A DNA stretch of 64,000 nt from Lutjanus erythropterus (lineage: Eukaryota; Chordata; Actinopteri; Lutjaniformes; Lutjanidae), in assembly GCA_020091685.1 (NCBI GenBank), contig CM034602.1, positions 5,884,122 to 5,948,121 of the forward strand. Direction: 5' to 3'. A program made the translations under genes and the position numbers. Positions 45,601 through 55,479 of the stretch are shown here, one piece after another. Below the pieces are notes generated by a model. That model made no database searches. It was given only the letters and a program-made list of their open reading frames with translations, and was not told where the DNA came from. Each line of letters opens with the position of its first letter. The stretch's first letter is position 1.

Positions 45601-48076
45601 GTGTCCGCCTGCTGCTTTACATCACTGGCTGGCCTGGCCGCTTCCTGTCCACCCCCTTTCTATCATACTCTCTTTCTCTCTCTTTCCATTCCTCCTTTTT
45701 TCTGTCTCTTCCTCCGTCTCTCTGCCTGGTCTCACCTTCACAGTGTATTCAAACACTTCAGGTTGTTCAGAGCCGATGGGCATGAAGTCCCGGTTGGTGT
45801 CAAACAGCCAGATCACGGCCTCCAGCACCTTCTGCACCTGGGGCATCGAGGCCTTCACCTGGTATCCCCACTACGCCCGGCTGGACAAACAGGGCAAGAC
45901 CAACGCCTGGACCGCCGCCACCAACAACCGCTCTGAGTGGCTGCAGGTGGGAGAGGAGGATGTGACAGAACTGCACATTTTTCAGTTTTCCCACTGTTCT
46001 GTTTGTAAAGAGAAGCTGTCTCTGTGTCCTCAGGTGGACCTGCAGTCTCCCAAGAAGATCACAGGAATCATCACACAGGGGGCCAAAGACTTTGGCTCAA
46101 TACAGTTTGTCACAGCCTTCAAAGTGGCTCACAGTGATGATGGAAGGGCCTGGACCATCGTGAAGGACGAGACCACAAGGACAGACAGGGTCAGTCCAGC
46201 TGTGGCCAGAAACATACTCACAGATGTTGAGTAAAAAATATCAAAATCTGTATTTTTTTTCTCATCCCAGAAATCATGACTTGGTTACTCAAGATAATCC
46301 ATAAACTGTGTCATGAGCAGTTTCATGTAGGAACTACTTTCTTGATACTATAGACAGAAATGACATGATATGTTTGAGAAAAGGCAGATATCTCCAAAAC
46401 ACGACGATTCACACCAGATGGATAAATAGCACTACAGGCCAGGGGAAGGATATGTGTTTTTGATTTGGGGATGAAATGTCCCTTTAAAAACAAAACTACC
46501 GCATTAGGAAAGAACAGAATAGAAAACAGACAAAATACCTGCATTATCTGCATTATGAGGGCTTGTAAGAGACATAATTGAGTCAACTAAACAAACAAAA
46601 ATACATCTGATAGGAAAAATAATTATAATCATTGATCTACAATAAAGAATGTCTTGCTGGATTTTGGATTTTGTGAAAAAAGTAAAGAACACACTGCTTT
46701 GAAGACAGTTTTGAAATTTGTGTGGTCTTAAAGGAAACTCTAAAAATGATTAACCTCGTGTCTGATGTACTCGTCTACACACCTGGAACCAATTATGCTG
46801 ACGCTGGGTTTGATTAGTTTTCTGTATGCACTCGTTCATAACACATCCAAAAATCAATTCACCTGCCAGATGTGCACCAGAGTACAGCCAAATGAAGTCA
46901 TTAAGGCAAAGGATGTGGAACATTGACAGTTTTGTCTGACTTAATCGATGAAACATTTATAATTGAAGTTCTGTTTATGATTTCAATCCGTCTTTCATGG
47001 AATAATGTCTGCATTTGTTTATGAGGTTGCACAAATTGTCAAGGTTGATTTTACATGATTTTCCCTGGTGTCTGTGCTCAGTTAACTTGTTGATTTTCTA
47101 TTTTTCGTCACTATTCATTTTTCTGGAGTGCCAGAGGGTGTTTTCATATACGTAGGCTCTTAGTAACACTTTGGTTATTGCTAAAATAGGAAACAATCCC
47201 AAAAATATACACAGGTTATTGTCATACATATTTAATCTGTATTTAGCTGAGACAGCAGTTGATTTTAGTGTTGTCTTTAACTACTTGAATCATGAAAAAT
47301 ATGTTTGTACAGGTGTTAGAAATCCCTGAAAACACAGCATTTAAGATTTTGGATAAAGCACTTGAAACTGCTTGTTATTGTAACTTTCACAACAAATGTT
47401 ATACTTCACTTTTTAGATAAAGACATGAAATAAGTCAGATATCGGCTCATTCAGGTTTTAGAGGACGTCAAGTCTATAGTGACACATTTTAAAATATGAA
47501 ACTTTGTTGTGTTTTCCTTTAAGTTGTCACCCTTCTGTAGAATACTATCACAAAACATAAATTTGGTAGTTTATAGCACAACAACATCTGATTTAATGTT
47601 GTGACAAAGTGAAATAATCATTTTGAGTGTATGTATATTAATGTGCTGTGATTTACCACAGCTGTAAAGTGCTGGAAAAGTTGAAAATTCATCTTGAAAA
47701 TTCTTTAAAAGCACCGACAGTGATGTTCAGAAAATCTAGTTGCGTACAAAAGGTATTGCAGAATAAAGCAGAGAAAGTAAACAAGCTGCCCACTGAAGAA
47801 ACCTGGCTTAAACTCCAAAAGACACCAATGTTTTTAGTTAAACAAGCAGAATAAATTATTGTTATCTGGGTTGTTAAAACTAACAGCAGCTCTGATCTGT
47901 GTTGTTCTGATTGGCTGCTTTTCTCTGTCCAGATCTTCCCAGGCAACAGCGACAACAACGTTCACAAAAAGAACATCTTCGAGCCCCCGTTCTACGCCCG
48001 ATACGTCCGCATCCTGCCGTGGGAGTGGCACGAGCGCATCACCCTGCGAATGGAGCTTCTTGGCTGTGACGAGTAG
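20205..48076 (+). CDS. mfge8: mfge8, milk fat globule EGF factor 8 (lactadherin), 10 exons, 468 aa
   Basis: Secreted glycoprotein linking phosphatidylserine on dying cells or vesicles to integrins. Exons: 20205-20274, 32175-32297, 32581-32712, 41768-41881, 42912-43093, 43377-43532, 43800-43944, 45762-45946 (or 45744-45946), 46034-46189, 47933-48076. Domains: signal peptide 1 to about 23; EGF1 27-59; EGF2 67-106 with RGD at 86-88; EGF3 113-144; discoidin C1 148-304; discoidin C2 309-466; stop after CDE. C1 has [16 protein letters not shown] and [11 protein letters not shown], closer to MFGE8 than to the paralogue EDIL3. Synteny with abhd2 agrees. Human MFGE8 has one EGF and 387 aa; mouse has two EGFs and 463 aa. 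The three-EGF form resembles EDIL3 and is probably ancestral. EDIL3 is the main alternative. Confidence 0.95.
21912..22205 (+). repeat. Teleost dispersed repeat, copy 1
   Basis: Starts GGACCAGTATTTAGGATTTAG and contains GAGCCAGTGTTTGGTTTGTC and ends AATCTTACACAGTGGACCT. The same modules recur at 27381-27630 and 62830-63005. Noncoding. Confidence 0.75.
24155..24505. mobile_element. hAT-like miniature element with target duplication
   Basis: 351 bp with inverted ends CAGGGCTCCAACTAAC and ATTGCAGCTTTA, flanked by the 8-bp duplication GCTTACAA (24147-24154) / GCTTACAC (24506-24513), one mismatch. An 8-bp duplication supports the hAT assignment. Confidence 0.85.
24940..25340. repeat. Palindrome-bearing repeat, partial copy of the element at 58211
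   Basis: Inverted arms TTAGTGTTATTGTGTGA and GTCACACAATAACACAAAC, then AGAGTGATATTTGGCTTAT and CTGCCAGACAGCAG, all matched in order near 58570-58800. Confidence 0.75.
27381..27630 (+). repeat. Teleost dispersed repeat, copy 2
   Basis: Starts ATGGACCAGTGTGTAGGATT, includes GTTCTGGGCTACTGTAGA, and ends CCATAAATCTTAAACACTG. Internally shortened relative to 21912-22205. Confidence 0.75.
28454..28889. mobile_element. Possible TTAA-flanked element
   Basis: 436 bp between TTAA 28450-28453 and TTAA 28890-28893, starting AGGGTTAATTTACCC and ending CATGATCCT. Only the outermost bases (AGG / CCT) are clearly inverted, so this is weaker than the other TTAA elements. Confidence 0.4.
32175..32297 (+). 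CDS. mfge8: mfge8 exon 2 (EGF domain 1)
   Basis: 123 bp. Six cysteines at residues 27, 32, 38, 48, 50 and 59, with CSNGGTC and [12 protein letters not shown], form a standard EGF fold. The acceptor is TCTCTCCAG and the donor GACTG|GTAAGC, a symmetric phase-1 exon. Confidence 0.96.
32581..32712 (+). CDS. mfge8: mfge8 exon 3 (EGF domain 2 with RGD)
   Basis: 132 bp, phase 1 on both sides. Cysteines are at 67, 72, 78, 95, 97 and 106. [11 protein letters not shown] extends the loop between the third and fourth cysteines and exposes Arg86-Gly87-Asp88, the integrin-binding motif of this family. The acceptor is GTCCAAAAG and the donor AACA|GTAAGC. Confidence 0.96.
34965..35850. mobile_element. Inverted-repeat element with CAGTTGCA ends
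   Basis: Left end CCAGTTGCAAAAATCATTTAA, right end CTTAGTGTTTTGTGCATCC (inverted GCACAAAACACTAAG). Internal CCTTAAG-type repeats lie near both ends. Interrupted by the TTAA element at 35158-35464. Confidence 0.6.
35158..35464. mobile_element. TTAA-flanked miniature element (piggyBac-like), nested
   Basis: 307 bp, AGGAGAAATCTG...CATCTTGCTCCT, flanked by TTAA at 35154-35157 and 35465-35468. A TTAA target duplication is characteristic of piggyBac-type transposition. Inserted inside 34965-35850. Confidence 0.7.
36583..36618. repeat. (GT)n microsatellite
   Basis: About 18 uninterrupted GT units in mfge8 intron 3. Confidence 0.97.
38350..38389. repeat. Perfect 17-bp inverted repeat (hairpin)
   Basis: Arm TCAAACCACAAAGTCAT (38350-38366), 6-nt loop, then the exact reverse complement (38373-38389). 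Preceded by a 13-base T run. Intronic. Confidence 0.95.
41768..41881 (+). CDS. mfge8: mfge8 exon 4 (EGF domain 3)
   Basis: 114 bp, phase 1 on both sides. NVNDC...[18 protein letters not shown] with cysteines at 113, 118, 124, 133, 135 and 144. An N-terminal VNDC resembles calcium-binding EGF starts. The acceptor is CTCTGTAG and the donor CTGC|GTAAGT. Confidence 0.96.
42090..42289 (-). mobile_element. tRNA-derived SINE
   Basis: On the minus strand the head has an A box, TAGCTCAGTTGGTAGAGC (42276-42259), and a B box, GGTTCGACTCC (42213-42203), the internal polymerase III promoter of a tRNA. A SINE body and a tail with CAATAAAGGCAAAAAAGCCC follow. About 200 bp, intron 4 of mfge8. The body beyond the tRNA part rules out a true tRNA gene. 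Confidence 0.88.
42743..42769. repeat. 9-bp minisatellite (GGTAATAAA)x3
   Basis: Three perfect tandem units followed by a partial one, about 140 bp before mfge8 exon 5. Confidence 0.95.
42912..43093 (+). CDS. mfge8: mfge8 exon 5 (discoidin C1, part 1)
   Basis: 182 bp encoding [20 protein letters not shown], then [20 protein letters not shown] and DKNPWIE. The LQRWGPE core is MFGE8-like. The acceptor is CCCCTACAG and the donor ATAGAG|GTCAGA. Confidence 0.95.
43377..43532 (+). CDS. mfge8: mfge8 exon 6 (discoidin C1, part 2)
   Basis: 156 bp, phase 0 on both sides. [20 protein letters not shown] then [20 protein letters not shown]. The acceptor is AATTGCAG and the donor GACCGT|GTAAGG. Confidence 0.95.
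43800..43944 (+). CDS. mfge8: mfge8 exon 7 (discoidin C1, part 3)
   Basis: 145 bp. [20 protein letters not shown] then [27 protein letters not shown]. The terminal Cys304 pairs with Cys148 in this fold. The acceptor is CTCTGCAG and the donor AACG|GTAAAC. Confidence 0.95.
43982..44000. repeat. Short (CA)n microsatellite
   Basis: About nine CA units just inside mfge8 intron 7. Confidence 0.9.
45762..45946 (+). CDS. mfge8: mfge8 exon 8 (discoidin C2, part 1)
   Basis: 185 bp from the acceptor that preserves the family spacing [14 protein letters not shown]. It continues [20 protein letters not shown], then [20 protein letters not shown] with an NRS glycosylation sequon. A second in-frame acceptor 18 bp upstream (CCTTCACAG, exon from 45744) has the better pyrimidine tract and would insert VYSNTS. 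The donor is CTGCAG|GTGGGA. Confidence 0.9.
46034..46189 (+). CDS. mfge8: mfge8 exon 9 (discoidin C2, part 2)
   Basis: 156 bp, the same length and phase as exon 6. [20 protein letters not shown] then [20 protein letters not shown]. The acceptor is GTCCTCAG and the donor ACAGG|GTCAGT. Confidence 0.95.
46262..46483 (-). mobile_element. Partial TTAA fold-back element in mfge8 intron 9
   Basis: Shares GGTTACTCAAGATAATCCA, CAGTTTCATGTAGGAACTAC and GATGGATAAATAGCACTAC with the elements at 49018 and 50470. The terminus ATGTCCCT meets TTAA at 46484-46487. The other end is truncated. Confidence 0.75.
47933..48076 (+). CDS. mfge8: mfge8 exon 10 (discoidin C2, end, and stop)
   Basis: [20 protein letters not shown] then [27 protein letters not shown] and TAG at 48074-48076. 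The acceptor is TCTGTCCAG. Cys466 closes the domain, and only two residues follow it. Confidence 0.96.
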   Translation: MFPGNSDNNVHKKNIFEPPFYARYVRILPWEWHERITLRMELLGCDE

Positions 48077-49017
48077 CGTTGCCCTGGACCCTCCTCCTCC
48101 TCCTCCTTTCTCTACCTCCTCACCACTTCCCTCCTCCTTCTCCTCTTCCCTCCCTCCCTCCTCCCTCCTGAGCCACACCTGCACTGCCTTGCTCTCAGCC
48201 CTAGGGGGCAGCAAACACCAGAGTAGCACACCACCACCACCTTAACCCTGGCTGGTTTGAGGTGGGAGACGTTACCCTTAACCGCTGTCAGCAGGGCTCT
48301 GATTGAGTTTCAGCCCATGACGTCCCCTCCTCTCCGTTCGTTCCCTGAATTGATCGCTCGTCTTTTCCACCTGAACCAAATCTGTGATCATTTCAGGGAA
48401 CGGCTCTGGAGCTGGGGTTAGATTTTTACTCCACCTACCAGCTAAAACACAGGTGGTAACTCTTCATCCCTGTGTCAGAGGTCAGGGGTAACGGGACTGC
48501 TGCTGTATCAGTTGGTGCTGCCTGGACTCTGATCCTAGAGTTCTACCTGGAACATTGAACCTCCAAGACCCACGGCTGGTGATGTACATAAGCTCCACTT
48601 AACGGCTTGCACACGTCCTATAACCGAACACTTCACCTCCACACAAGACACAGAATATATATTATCTTCAGAAGATATATTGACACTTATGGTTGATTAT
48701 TTTTCTTTGCCACGAAGTGAATCTGCGCGTAAGAAAATCTGATTAATATATTGGCAAATAAGTTCTGTTTTTTAATCTGGTGAGAAACATGCTTGTTGCT
48801 CTTTAGTGGGAAAAAACTAGAAGGTAACGCCAAAGTGTAAAACAAATTTACAAGCAAGTTTGACTTATTTTTGTCTTTATGAGAGACTCAGCATCTCAAG
48901 GTGACTCACTGCGTGTTCCTCAGTATTCCCAGTATTTCTCTGCAGTGGTTTGAACAGGAAAATCCTCAGTTTGTGTTTCCTTCAGTGCATTTGTTGGAAC
49001 TGCTTCAGAGGATTTAA

Positions 49018-49596
49018 AGGGCAGTTCACCCTGAAATCAAAAATGCATATTTTTCCCCCGGCCTGTGGTGTTGTTTATCCATCTAAACTGTTTTGATGTG
49101 AGTTGCTGAGTTTTGGAGATATTGACTGTAGAGATGTCTGCCTGAATGGCACTTATGGTACTCGAAGTGCCCAAAAAAGGCATTTGAAAAATATGTCTTT
49201 TTCTAAAATCATGACCCAGTTACTCAAGATAATACACAGACGTTGTTGTGAGCAGGAACTACTTTCTTTCTAGTGGAAAAGAAAGTTGTTCCAATAAATT
49301 CTACCCTAGAAAGAAAATTGTTCCTACATGAAACTGCTCACAAGAAGGTCTGTGGATTATCTTGAGTAACCAGGTCATGATTTCTGGAAACAGACATTAC
49401 TGTTGATTTTTTTTTTATGCTCTGATCACCACAAGCTGGATATCATCTTGTTCCATTATATTGGAAAGAATGCAGACACATCTGTGGCCAACATTTCCGA
49501 AACTCTGCAGCTCACATCAAAACTATCTAGATGGATAAATTGTCCCACAGGTGCATGGAAAAACAGATATTTTTGATTTTGGGGTGAACTGTGCCT
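49018..49596. mobile_element. TTAA-flanked fold-back element A in mfge8 3' UTR
   Basis: 579 bp, ends AGGGCAGTTCACCCTGAAATC and ATTTTGGGGTGAACTGTGCCT, flanked by TTAA at 49014-49017 and 49597-49600. The arms are inverted over most of the length (GTTACTCAAGATAAT near 49215; ATTATCTTGAGTAAC near 49353). Confidence 0.88.
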
Positions 49597-50406
49597 TTAA
49601 CATCCTAACAAAGTATTTGCTCTGATAAAACAGAAAAGTGTAGCAGCCAATAACAGAAGAGCAAAGATCCCACTGTTTCCTCATTTTTACTGAACATGTG
49701 TACAAAAGTGTTTTCAAAGTTTTCCCAAGCTTCTTCTGTTTCTGTGTGAGGCCGCAGCCTCATTTTGAGGCTTCAGGCCAAATCAGCGTAAAGTCATAAA
49801 CTCATATTGTGCCAACGCCTCCCTAGATTTTTGTTTCTGCGGGTTTATTCAGAAAAATATAGTCAGTCAGTTTAACAGCCAAACAGATGTGATTTCAAAG
49901 CGCAGAGGAGACACCCTCACTGACAGACAGGATGTTATAAACAAAGGACAAAAAGAGTTTGAGATCATTGTTGAGTGAAGAGAGGAGACACTTTATTGCT
50001 CTCAAGGAAAAGAATAACAGCAGTTAACTGAGATTTACACACGCTGCAGTCATGAGCTGGTATGTTGCTGCCATGTTCAGCCAAAAAAAACAAAAAAACA
50101 CCAGACCTCATGTTTTGAAGTCGTACATTTTTTTCAGTCACCTGATCGCATTTTGTTTACATGTGTACATGTTATTCCAGTATTCAGATGTTATTGGCTG
50201 CTACAGCAGATGTGTATCAAATTTCATGACGCGGTTTAGTTAAAAATAAATGTCACGTTCATGGTCAGTTTACGGTTAATTAGTTGCGTCTTTAACAGGC
50301 TGTTTGAAGTGGAATAATTCTGGGAAAAAAAGCCTGTGTTGAGATTTTTCTCGTCGTCTGCGATTCAGATTTGGACACTTATTGAAATGGCCAGAATGAC
50401 AGTATT

Positions 50407-50470
50407 AAATTAAACAGCAATCCAATAATTGTGCTTCTAATTGGTTAGCACCATAAACTGAGAGATTAAA
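50407..50470. repeat. 64-bp direct repeat, left copy
   Basis: Contains AATCCAATAATTGTGCT, CTAATTGGTTAGCA and GAGATTAAA. It matches 51175-51238 with roughly eight differences and abuts the element at 50470-51173. Confidence 0.9.
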
Positions 50471-51173
50471 GGAACATTTCACCCCAAAATCAAAACTATA
50501 TATTTTTCTTCTTTCTTATCTGTAGTGTTATTTATCGTTCAGATTATGGATTGTGTAGATTGGTGTTAGTTGCTGAGTTTTGGAGATATCAGCCATAGAG
50601 CTGTCTGTTTTCTCTTGCATATTAATGGAACAAGATGGCTCTCTGAAAAACTCAAAAGCCTCTTTCCAGAAATCACAACACAGTTACTCAAGATAATCCA
50701 CAGACCTTGTTGTGAGCAGTTTCATGTAGGAACTACTTTTTTTGCAGTAGAAGCTACATGAAACTTATTTTTTAATTACTTCAAGTTATTTTTGTTTTTA
50801 TTTCTGTTAATTCTTTGAGTGCCTACTCAATCTACTTACATTACATTCAGTAGGCAGAAAGCCAATCTCCAAAGCTCGAACATATCATATTTCTATGTGT
50901 GGTATAATGAAAATAGTTCCTACATTAAAATGCTATGAATTATCTTGAGTAACTGGGTCCTGATTTCTGGAAAGAGACATTGCTATTTTTTATTTTTATG
51001 GCATTTTGACCACCACAAGCCGAGTGCCATCTAGTTCCATTATATTTAAGAGAAGGCAGACATCTCGACGGCTCATATCTCCAAAAACTCAGCAACTAAC
51101 AGTAAAATAATCTAGATGGGTAAATAGCACTACAGATAAGAGGAAAATATGTATTATGATTTTGTCTGTCCCT
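50470..51173. mobile_element. TTAA-flanked fold-back element B in mfge8 3' UTR
   Basis: 704 bp, same family as 49018-49596. Starts AGGAACATTTCACCCCAAAA and ends TTTTGTCTGTCCCT, flanked by TTAA at 50466-50469 and 51174-51177. Shares TGCTGAGTTTTGGAGATAT and TTACTCAAGATAATCCACAG with element A. Confidence 0.88.
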
Positions 51174-51174
51174 T

Positions 51175-51238
51175 TAAATCAATAACAATCCAATAATTGT
51201 GCTACTAATTGGTTAGCATCCTAAACCAAGAGATTAAA
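51175..51238. repeat. 64-bp direct repeat, right copy
   Basis: Partner of 50407-50470; begins directly after element B. Confidence 0.9.
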
Positions 51239-52391
51239 AATAGCATCGAGGCTGCAAGTTTAAAATTTCTGATGGATGTTATCATCTCAGGTCAAAGCAG
51301 ATCTGCTCCTAATGTACAGTAAATGCTACTGAAACGCTACTAATTCACTCAGTCACTCACTCGGCTGCGCTTCTAGTTGTGATAACACAGTTTTGTTTTT
51401 TTTATGCCACTTTGATGTTTGTGTTTTGACATTTAAAATATCCAAAAACCAAAAAGAAAAAAAACAGTATTGTGCATTGAAGAACAAACAGTAAAGATAT
51501 TCATGTAAGAGTAAGGAAAAAAAAAAAAAGAAAATATACTTGCAGTTCGGTTTCTTTGTTGGATTAAACTGAGGTTTGAGAGTCTGGGGGAATCCCTCTG
51601 GTTGTTTAGTGTTAATATGTGACAACATATTCAGCATATATACAGTACGTTTGTACTGCGATCTGTCCGTATGAGTAGATGTTAATGTCTTCTGCAGACC
51701 ATCTATTTTAGGGTCCAACATTTTGCCTCCAGTTGAAAGCTGAGGCCCCGCTGATAAGGCTGTAAGAGAGAAACCAAATTAAAACTGATTTTTACGGTTC
51801 CACTGGACATGTGACACGACCCGCCATATCATCCGCTTCTGCCGCCCCCGTCACAGTATTCAAAACCTTCTCCACCCCATGAATTATGAATTATGGGCTT
51901 GTGCAATATTATACTGTGTTAGTTTTGATAACAATGAATATTAATTCAAGATCCTTAAAAATGCATGAGGGGATAGCAGTGCCACTGAGAGGTCGAGGAT
52001 AGATGTTGGTGTCAAACACTGTACAATATTTATTATTGTCGCAGACGATTCCAGAAGCGGTCGCCCTCGTTCTCCACGTCTGCATGCATTATTATTGACT
52101 AGGTTGAGTTCAACAGATTTGAATTTATTGGTGACATAGCTTCATTTGTTTTCTAGGTGTTCATCAACATTCAAAGTATTGTAGATATCTCGTTTCCCCG
52201 CTGTTCAGGTTTTCTATAATTGATTAAGAAAAATTGATGTGTTTTTCTGGTATATATGAGTTCATTTCTTGCTATACTGACTGTTGACCTCATAGAATTT
52301 AAACTGGATCTGAAGTTGTTGTTTTTTTATTCCAGTATTGTGTTTCTAAGAGGATTCCTTTTATGTTTGGCCTTTGTATCTTAAAATGAAG

Positions 52392-52401
52392 AATAAATAA
52401 A
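52392..52401 (+). terminator. mfge8: Candidate polyadenylation signal of mfge8
   Basis: Overlapping AATAAATAAA at 52392-52401, about 4.3 kb past the stop codon. Other single AATAAA sites exist upstream. Confidence 0.4.
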
Positions 52402-55400
52402 GAATTTAAAAAAACAGACATTTTTAATCGACTCTAAATGGCTCGGATAGCACAGCAGTAGTCTGTGCTTCTGTGTATGTCACTGGATGGAATATTTAGG
52501 TTATATTAATAATCATATTGCTGAATTAATTGGAGCTGTTTTCCATTTAAAAAGGTGGAGGATCAAAAGACCAAAAGCACTGAGGGTCGTTTTGCCTGTT
52601 TAGCATTTAAACACCCCAGGGGCCTAATCTCTCTTTATACAATCTTCCAAAAGGTGTCGTCACCCGAGGAGTCCCCTTCTCAGGCTCATTACAGTCTGTG
52701 AAGGTCACGCTAAAGTGGTGAAATCCTCTCCGTACGGTTTGAACCCCACAATCATATGAAAATGCATTCATACGGTGACACTGTGAAGGTTAAATTATGG
52801 AGGAGGCTCTCTGTAATGATGGTGGATTAATGTTTGTGCAGTGTTTCGCATGTGTGAGGAAAAAGGCTGCTGTACCACCAGTTTACGTCACTTTTTGTGC
52901 TCAATTAGTAAACACCAGCTAATTACCACGTAAGACAACAGTTGTCAGATGATCTCATCACCAGCCCTCCACAACAGACCAGCTGTTTTTTCCCTCTGGA
53001 GTGGCTGGCAGTTTAAGTGTTGAGGACCTAATGACAGCTTTCTCCTTGGTGTGACCTCCAAATCTCCATCTTGTCTTCCCCCCTATTGTCTTTTCTCTGC
53101 ACAGCTTGAAAAGGGCAATTCTTAATGGTCCAGACTGTTTTGTTTCTATATACTGGTCCCTTAAATTACACCAGTTACATTTTTAACAATTTGATTCCCA
53201 TCGTGCGCCAATTACTGTTAAAAAAAACAAAACAATTTCTGTACATTAACTTCTTCTTTTAGTTGCTTCCCAAAGTAAACTTCAACATTTATTCTTGACT
53301 ATGAAAACAGCAGTTTGACCATAAAGAAATTTAAAATCAGCAAAAGGGCCATATTGAGTTGTCTGAGAGTATCCAGCTACAGATGTAATGTTTCGGTATC
53401 AAAATTAGAATTGGGAAGGAAAAAAGTGGTATCAGAACATCTCTAATCACAAGCTTTTTCATTCTAAACATTAAGCTAAAATCACTGGATGGACATTACT
53501 GAAGTCTTTGTCACCATGCTGCTTTTTACTACATCTGATAAGAAACAGGTAAATACAGCAGCTTATTACTGCTACCCCAGAAAAAGAAGAACAAATCAGT
53601 AGACTCTAGACTCTACTCTTATACCTAATATAACTTATTGTTATACTAATTATTATAGCAACATACCACTGATCTTGTCAGTCAAGTCATAATATTGATA
53701 GCTTATATCTTTGTAAAGTCACATTCTAACAATATAATTTATCATTTAAACATGAAATATTTCATGTTACAACAAAATAAATAGTATATTCATATAACAA
53801 GACAAGTTTCTTGTTATAATGTGATAAGTTTGTATGTCTAAATAACGTGAAAATATCTTGTTAAAACAAACTTTTCACGTTATAATGTGATGCTGATTTG
53901 TTGTTCTTTCTCTGGTGTAACAGCAACACACTGCTGTAGATCCAGCCCTAAATACAAAAATGAGCATTCTCTTCCTGTGTGAAAGGAAATCATACCTATA
54001 AAGATGTGAAAATGCCCATACCACATCATTTTTCTCTATAGCACAGCATTTGTACTTCTGTTTTTCTCTTAAAGGATTTACCAGAAGTGTTTTTATTACC
54101 CAAATTTGTTAACAAAAGCAAACCATTACCAAGGCCGTAAAACACAAAACTGCCAAAGAAAATAATGACATACTTTCTTAGAAAGTTGCATAATATCTCC
54201 TGGAGTTGTCTTGGAAAATATGAGGAATTTAATTCGACTGATTGTTCCTCCATCAGCTCTGTGCCAGCCAGGCTTCTCTGTATTTAGTTTCCTGGTACGA
54301 CAGCTGGCCAGGGACGGAGCGAGGGAGTCGGGCCAGAGGAGGCAGGAAACTGGAGGCACCGGAGCGGGTCTGAAAAGGAAGGATCCACTCTCTGAAAACA
54401 ACTGCTATTTCAGATCAGGTATGCGCCAACACAGACAACATCTCAGGGGACGTCATCTATAAAAGAGGGGAAATCCTATGTTATTTCTGTTCAAATAAAT
54501 GTTGGAAACTGTTGATTTAACAGCTGATGAGGGGCTGTTACACAGTGATGATCTTAAATGCACTCCTTTTTTGGCATTTTGTATGTTTAGTCGGTGCTGA
54601 ACTTACATCAGTGAGCAGGGAAAAGACGGGAAATTGTAGTGTTTATTTGTTATTACAGATCATTTTGTCCTTCAACTTTTAATCAAGCTGGAAAGTGTCA
54701 CCCTGAGCCCTGCAGTTCACTCTCCTGTTGGTCTTTTATTGAAGCCTTCCTCTCTAATCATTTCAGTCACACTAGAGAGTCACACTCTCTCACACACACA
54801 CACCTTTTGTGACTAACTATCCGAGGAGTCTGTGTTAATGACAGCGTGCGACTACACACGCTGACACCATCGACTGCTCGGCTCTTTTGGTCAAACCGCA
54901 CAAACACAGACGCACACAGTCACGTCTCTTCCTCTTTCATGTCGTCTCACTGGGCTCCGGGTCCACGCACTGGTCGCCTCTCTGGGCCTGAATGTTGCTG
55001 CCTTGCAGAAATTACACCCCTCGGTGCAGCGCCACAGTCACTCTGCAGTTCACAGGGGCCGCTGGTATTTGGGGCCCCAGGCCAAAACCTTTCATCTGGG
55101 CCTTTGAGAGGAGCACCGGTCTGCCCTCTTCAAACACACTGGGAGATAATGGCTTAGGGACACACAGGGAGGGGAAACGGCTGTCAAAGTGGCTGAGAGC
55201 GAGCGGGGGCTGCAGACGGTAACACACACACACCGAGGGAAGGTTTCAGGGGTTTTAGGAGCTGTTGATAACTAATCTTTCTGCCTAAATTTGTAGGCTA
55301 TTAACTCTAATTTAATTTGGGACTAAAGCAACTTTACTGCTTCAGTGAAATCCATAAAAGGGTTTATTTGTTTGTGGTCTGCATGGTTGGATTTTGTCTT

Positions 55401-55479
55401 GTGAGCAGTTTTCAAATAGTTTTTCATAGCAGCTAAACACTTTAAGACAGTAATGAGAAAATTAGTGCAGTGCCTGCTC

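Larger units (their letters stand above)
48077..52420 (+). other. mfge8: mfge8 3' UTR (proposed extent)
   Basis: After the stop comes a CT-rich stretch, then noncoding DNA. Polyadenylation signals AATAAA occur at 49293, 50245 and as overlapping copies at 52392 and 52396 before an A-rich tract. The last pair is the best-looking end, but an earlier site cannot be excluded. The region contains two fold-back elements, listed separately. Confidence 0.45.

Noticed and set aside
45497-46234. 245-codon open frame
   Set aside because: It is mfge8 exons 8 and 9 read through intron sequence; the true exon ends are set by splice sites and the discoidin alignment.
20205-48076. edil3 instead of mfge8
   Set aside because: Domain plan fits both, but the C1 sequence ([25 protein letters not shown]) and the abhd2 neighbour favour mfge8.
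47859-48245. 128-codon Ser/Pro-rich open frame
   Set aside because: Out-of-frame shadow of mfge8 exon 10 and the CT-rich start of the 3' UTR.
54846-55222. Overlapping open frames of 76-103 codons
   Set aside because: GC-richer patch, but no known domain and the frames conflict; no support for a gene.
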